This document shows, piece after piece, positions 5,668 through 7,215 of a DNA stretch of 7,215 bases (its first letter is position 1; each line of letters opens with the position of its first letter). The stretch comes from Bacillota bacterium (GTDB taxonomy: Bacteria > Bacillota > Bacilli > Bacillales > Bacillaceae_J). The notes under the pieces were generated by a model, which saw only the letters and a list, made by a program, of their open reading frames with translations, was not told the origin of the DNA and searched no databases. The position numbers and the translations under genes are program-made. The stretch is from contig JAEWMK010000313.1 in assembly GCA_023457235.1 (NCBI GenBank), positions 1-7,215 on the forward strand, given 5' to 3'.

Positions 5668-6588
5668 TTAGTCTTCAAACTGATACAAAGCAGTACTTAA
5701 ATAACGCTCTCCGTTGTCAGGCAGGATCGCTAACACTTTCTTTCCTTTTCCAAGTTCTTTGGCAACTTTTAAAGCAGCCGCAATTGCAGCTCCTGAGGAA
5801 ATTCCGCATAGAACGCCTTCTTCACGACCGGCACGACGAGCGTGTTCAAAAGCATCTTCGTTATTAATTTTGATAATTTCATCATAAACTTTTGTGTTTA
5901 ACACTTCAGGAACGAAGCCTGCTCCAATTCCTTGGATTTTATGAGGACCTGGTTTACCTCCAGATAATACAGGTGAATCAGTTGGCTCTACGGCATAGAT
6001 TTTAATTTCAGGGAATCTTTCTTTTAAAACTTCTCCTGCACCTGTAATTGTACCACCAGTACCAATACCAGAAATAAAGGCATCAAGTTGATCCATCTGT
6101 TCAACAATCTCTTTACCTGTTGTTTCACGATGAATTTGTGGATTTGCCGGATTTTCAAACTGTTGTGGAACGAAATATCCGTTTTCTTTTGCTAGTTCAT
6201 TAGCTTTGGCAATTGCGCCTTTCATACCTTCTGCACCAGGAGTTAAGACAAGTTCATCACCATATGCACGTAATAGGTTGCGTCTTTCAAGGCTCATTGT
6301 ATCAGGCATAACAAGTACAGCTTTTAAGCCTTTTGCTGCCGCTACCATTGCAAGACCAATACCAGTGTTGCCACTAGTCGGCTCAATAATAGTATCGCCT
6401 TCTTTTAAATCCCCTTTTTCTAAGGCTGCTTCAATCATCGCTAATGCAATACGATCTTTCACGCTGCTTCCTGGATTAAAATACTCTAATTTCACATATA
6501 CATCTGCAGCATTATCATCAGTTAATCGGTTTAATTTAACAATCGGTGTATAACCTATTAGTTCTACAATAGAATTTGCAACGCGCAT
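5668..6588 (-). CDS. cysK: Cysteine synthase A (O-acetylserine sulfhydrylase)
   Basis: A 306-residue PLP enzyme making L-cysteine from O-acetylserine and sulfide. The PLP-binding Lys44 sits in NPGSSVKDR (residues 38-46). The substrate loop is EPTSGNTG (69-76), the phosphate-binding glycine loop is GIGTGGTITG, and GISSGAA lies near the C-terminus. The sequence closely parallels B. subtilis CysK along its whole length. The ATG at 6588 is chosen: it gives the family N-terminus (MRVANSIVELIG) and is preceded by GGAG. A TTG at 6603 would add five residues and overlap that ribosome binding site. In B. subtilis CysK also binds the regulator CymR and belongs to its regulon. A promoter-like site lies upstream and a strong terminator follows, so the gene is probably transcribed largely alone. 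The prsA-like yacD that precedes it in B. subtilis is missing. Confidence 0.97.
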   Translation of the reverse strand: MRVANSIVELIGYTPIVKLNRLTDDNAADVYVKLEYFNPGSSVKDRIALAMIEAALEKGDLKEGDTIIEPTSGNTGIGLAMVAAAKGLKAVLVMPDTMSLERRNLLRAYGDELVLTPGAEGMKGAIAKANELAKENGYFVPQQFENPANPQIHRETTGKEIVEQMDQLDAFISGIGTGGTITGAGEVLKERFPEIKIYAVEPTDSPVLSGGKPGPHKIQGIGAGFVPEVLNTKVYDEIIKINNEDAFEHARRAGREEGVLCGISSGAAIAAALKVAKELGKGKKVLAILPDNGERYLSTALYQFED

Positions 6589-6617
6589 CTTCTTCCACTC
6601 CAATTCCGAGTAAATTT

Positions 6618-6649
6618 ATTGGTGATTAGTATAATAAAACCGTACCAAT
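6618..6649. promoter_or_regulatory. Candidate operator: ATTGGT inverted repeat over the cysK promoter
   Basis: ATTGGT (6618-6623) and ACCAAT (6644-6649) form a perfect 6-base inverted repeat with 20 bases between the arms. It spans the putative cysK -10 and most of the spacer. The position suits a repressor such as CymR, known to control cysK in B. subtilis, but I have not matched it to a CymR consensus. The arms are short enough to occur by chance in AT-rich DNA. Confidence 0.25.
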
Positions 6650-6656
6650 TTTTCAG
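6628..6656 (-). promoter_or_regulatory. Putative sigma-A promoter of cysK
   Basis: On the minus strand CTGAAA (6656-6651, four of six matches) and TATACT (6633-6628, five of six) are 17 bases apart. Transcription would start near 6621, leaving a leader of about 33 bases before the cysK ATG. A perfect TTGACA just upstream (6667-6662) lacks a good -10 at the right distance. The hslO-cysK gap shows no clear terminator for hslO, so read-through is also possible. Confidence 0.5.
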
Positions 6657-6720
6657 ATAATTGTCAATTAGTTTTAATCATCAATTTTCCCTAAAATTCA
6701 CCATTTCCGGAACTTAAACC

Positions 6721-7215
6721 TTATCTTGTTTTTTCATAAAGCTCTTCTAATTCTTCTTTTGTAAAATGATATTGTTCATTACAAAAATGACAATGTGCAT
6801 CGGCCTTGCCATCTTCTTCAATCATCGCTTTAATTTCATCCGGTCCTAAGCTTACGATTGCATTGGCCAGCCTTTCTTTTGAACAGCTGCATGTAAAGGA
6901 AACCGGCATCTTCTCTAGGATTTTGATATCTCCAAGCAGTCTTTCGAGAATTTCCTCTGGCGTTAAACCCTCTTGTATTAACTTTGAAATTGGTGGAATC
7001 GAATTTATTTGATTTTCAATTATTTCAACTGTCTCATCCGTTGTTCCCGGCATTAATTGAATAATGAATCCTCCTGAAGCCAAAATGGAATGGTCGGGAT
7101 TTACTAACACACCGACGCCCACAGCAGAGGGAACCTGTTCTGATGCTACAAAATAATATGTAAAATCTTCACCTAATTCTCCGGAAACAAGCGGTACTTG
7201 GCCCGTAAAATGCTC
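6721..7215 (-). CDS. hslO: Redox-regulated chaperone Hsp33 (HslO), C-terminal part
   Basis: The frame is open to the window edge, so only the last 164 residues are seen. A full Hsp33 is about 290. The GTG codon at 7122 is internal: upstream residues such as FTGQVPLVSGELGEDFTYYF belong to the conserved Hsp33 core. Hsp33 is a cytosolic holdase activated by oxidation and unfolding. Its switch is a C-terminal zinc site, present here as CSC at visible residues 109-111 and CHFC at 142-145, with 30 residues between the pairs. That matches the family CxC-x(27-32)-CxxC pattern. All four cysteines are intact. The stop is 132 bases before the cysK start. Gene order hslO-cysK fits Bacillus, minus the intervening yacD. 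Confidence 0.97.
   Translation of the reverse strand, partial: EHFTGQVPLVSGELGEDFTYYFVASEQVPSAVGVGVLVNPDHSILASGGFIIQLMPGTTDETVEIIENQINSIPPISKLIQEGLTPEEILERLLGDIKILEKMPVSFTCSCSKERLANAIVSLGPDEIKAMIEEDGKADAHCHFCNEQYHFTKEELEELYEKTR

Noticed and set aside
6662..6667. Perfect TTGACA as the cysK -35
   Set aside because: At 17 bases the partner would be TACGGT, a poor -10, and the good TATACT is about 28 bases away. A closer CTGAAA-TATACT pair fits better.
7120..7122. GTG at 7122 as the start of a short 133-residue protein
   Set aside because: The frame continues upstream to the window edge with conserved Hsp33 sequence, so this codon is an internal valine of hslO.

Overview
The window is a piece of a low-GC Gram-positive chromosome. 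Every gene is on the minus strand, so transcription runs from high to low coordinates. The order hslO - cysK - pabA - folP - folB - folK - dusB - lysS followed by an rRNA operon leader is the ancestral Bacillaceae folate/lysS region. The protein sequences look like those of Bacillus and close relatives. The exact genus cannot be read from the sequence.

Layout in transcription order: a 5'-truncated hslO (Hsp33 chaperone, 7215-6721); cysK with its own promoter-like region and a strong intrinsic terminator (6588-5609); a folate cluster pabA - folP - folB - folK - dusB (5546-2103), in which folP/folB and folB/folK overlap and folK/dusB are 13 bases apart; a 202-base gap holding a compound inverted-repeat element and an intrinsic terminator; lysS (1900-413) with its own terminator; and, in the last 330 bases, three tandem promoter-like sites and the boxA-bearing leader of an rRNA operon. 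The 16S gene should begin just outside the window.

How the genes work together: FolB, FolK and FolP carry dihydroneopterin to dihydropteroate. PabA supplies amide nitrogen for aminodeoxychorismate and, in Bacillus, also for anthranilate. CysK makes cysteine, DusB modifies tRNA, LysS charges tRNA-Lys, and Hsp33 protects proteins during oxidative stress.

The most informative observations are these. (1) A clear TRAP (MtrB) binding site of eight GAG/UAG/AAG triplets covers the Shine-Dalgarno and start codon of pabA, which marks the gene as the tryptophan-controlled, dual-purpose trpG/pabA. (2) pabB and pabC, the usual flanking partners, are absent although pabA is kept. yacD and yazB are absent too. 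(3) A 125-base element of nested hairpins abuts the dusB stop codon and looks like a dispersed repeat. I see no phage, transposase, CRISPR or defence genes. This is mainly a conserved housekeeping region, and no wholly new system is evident.
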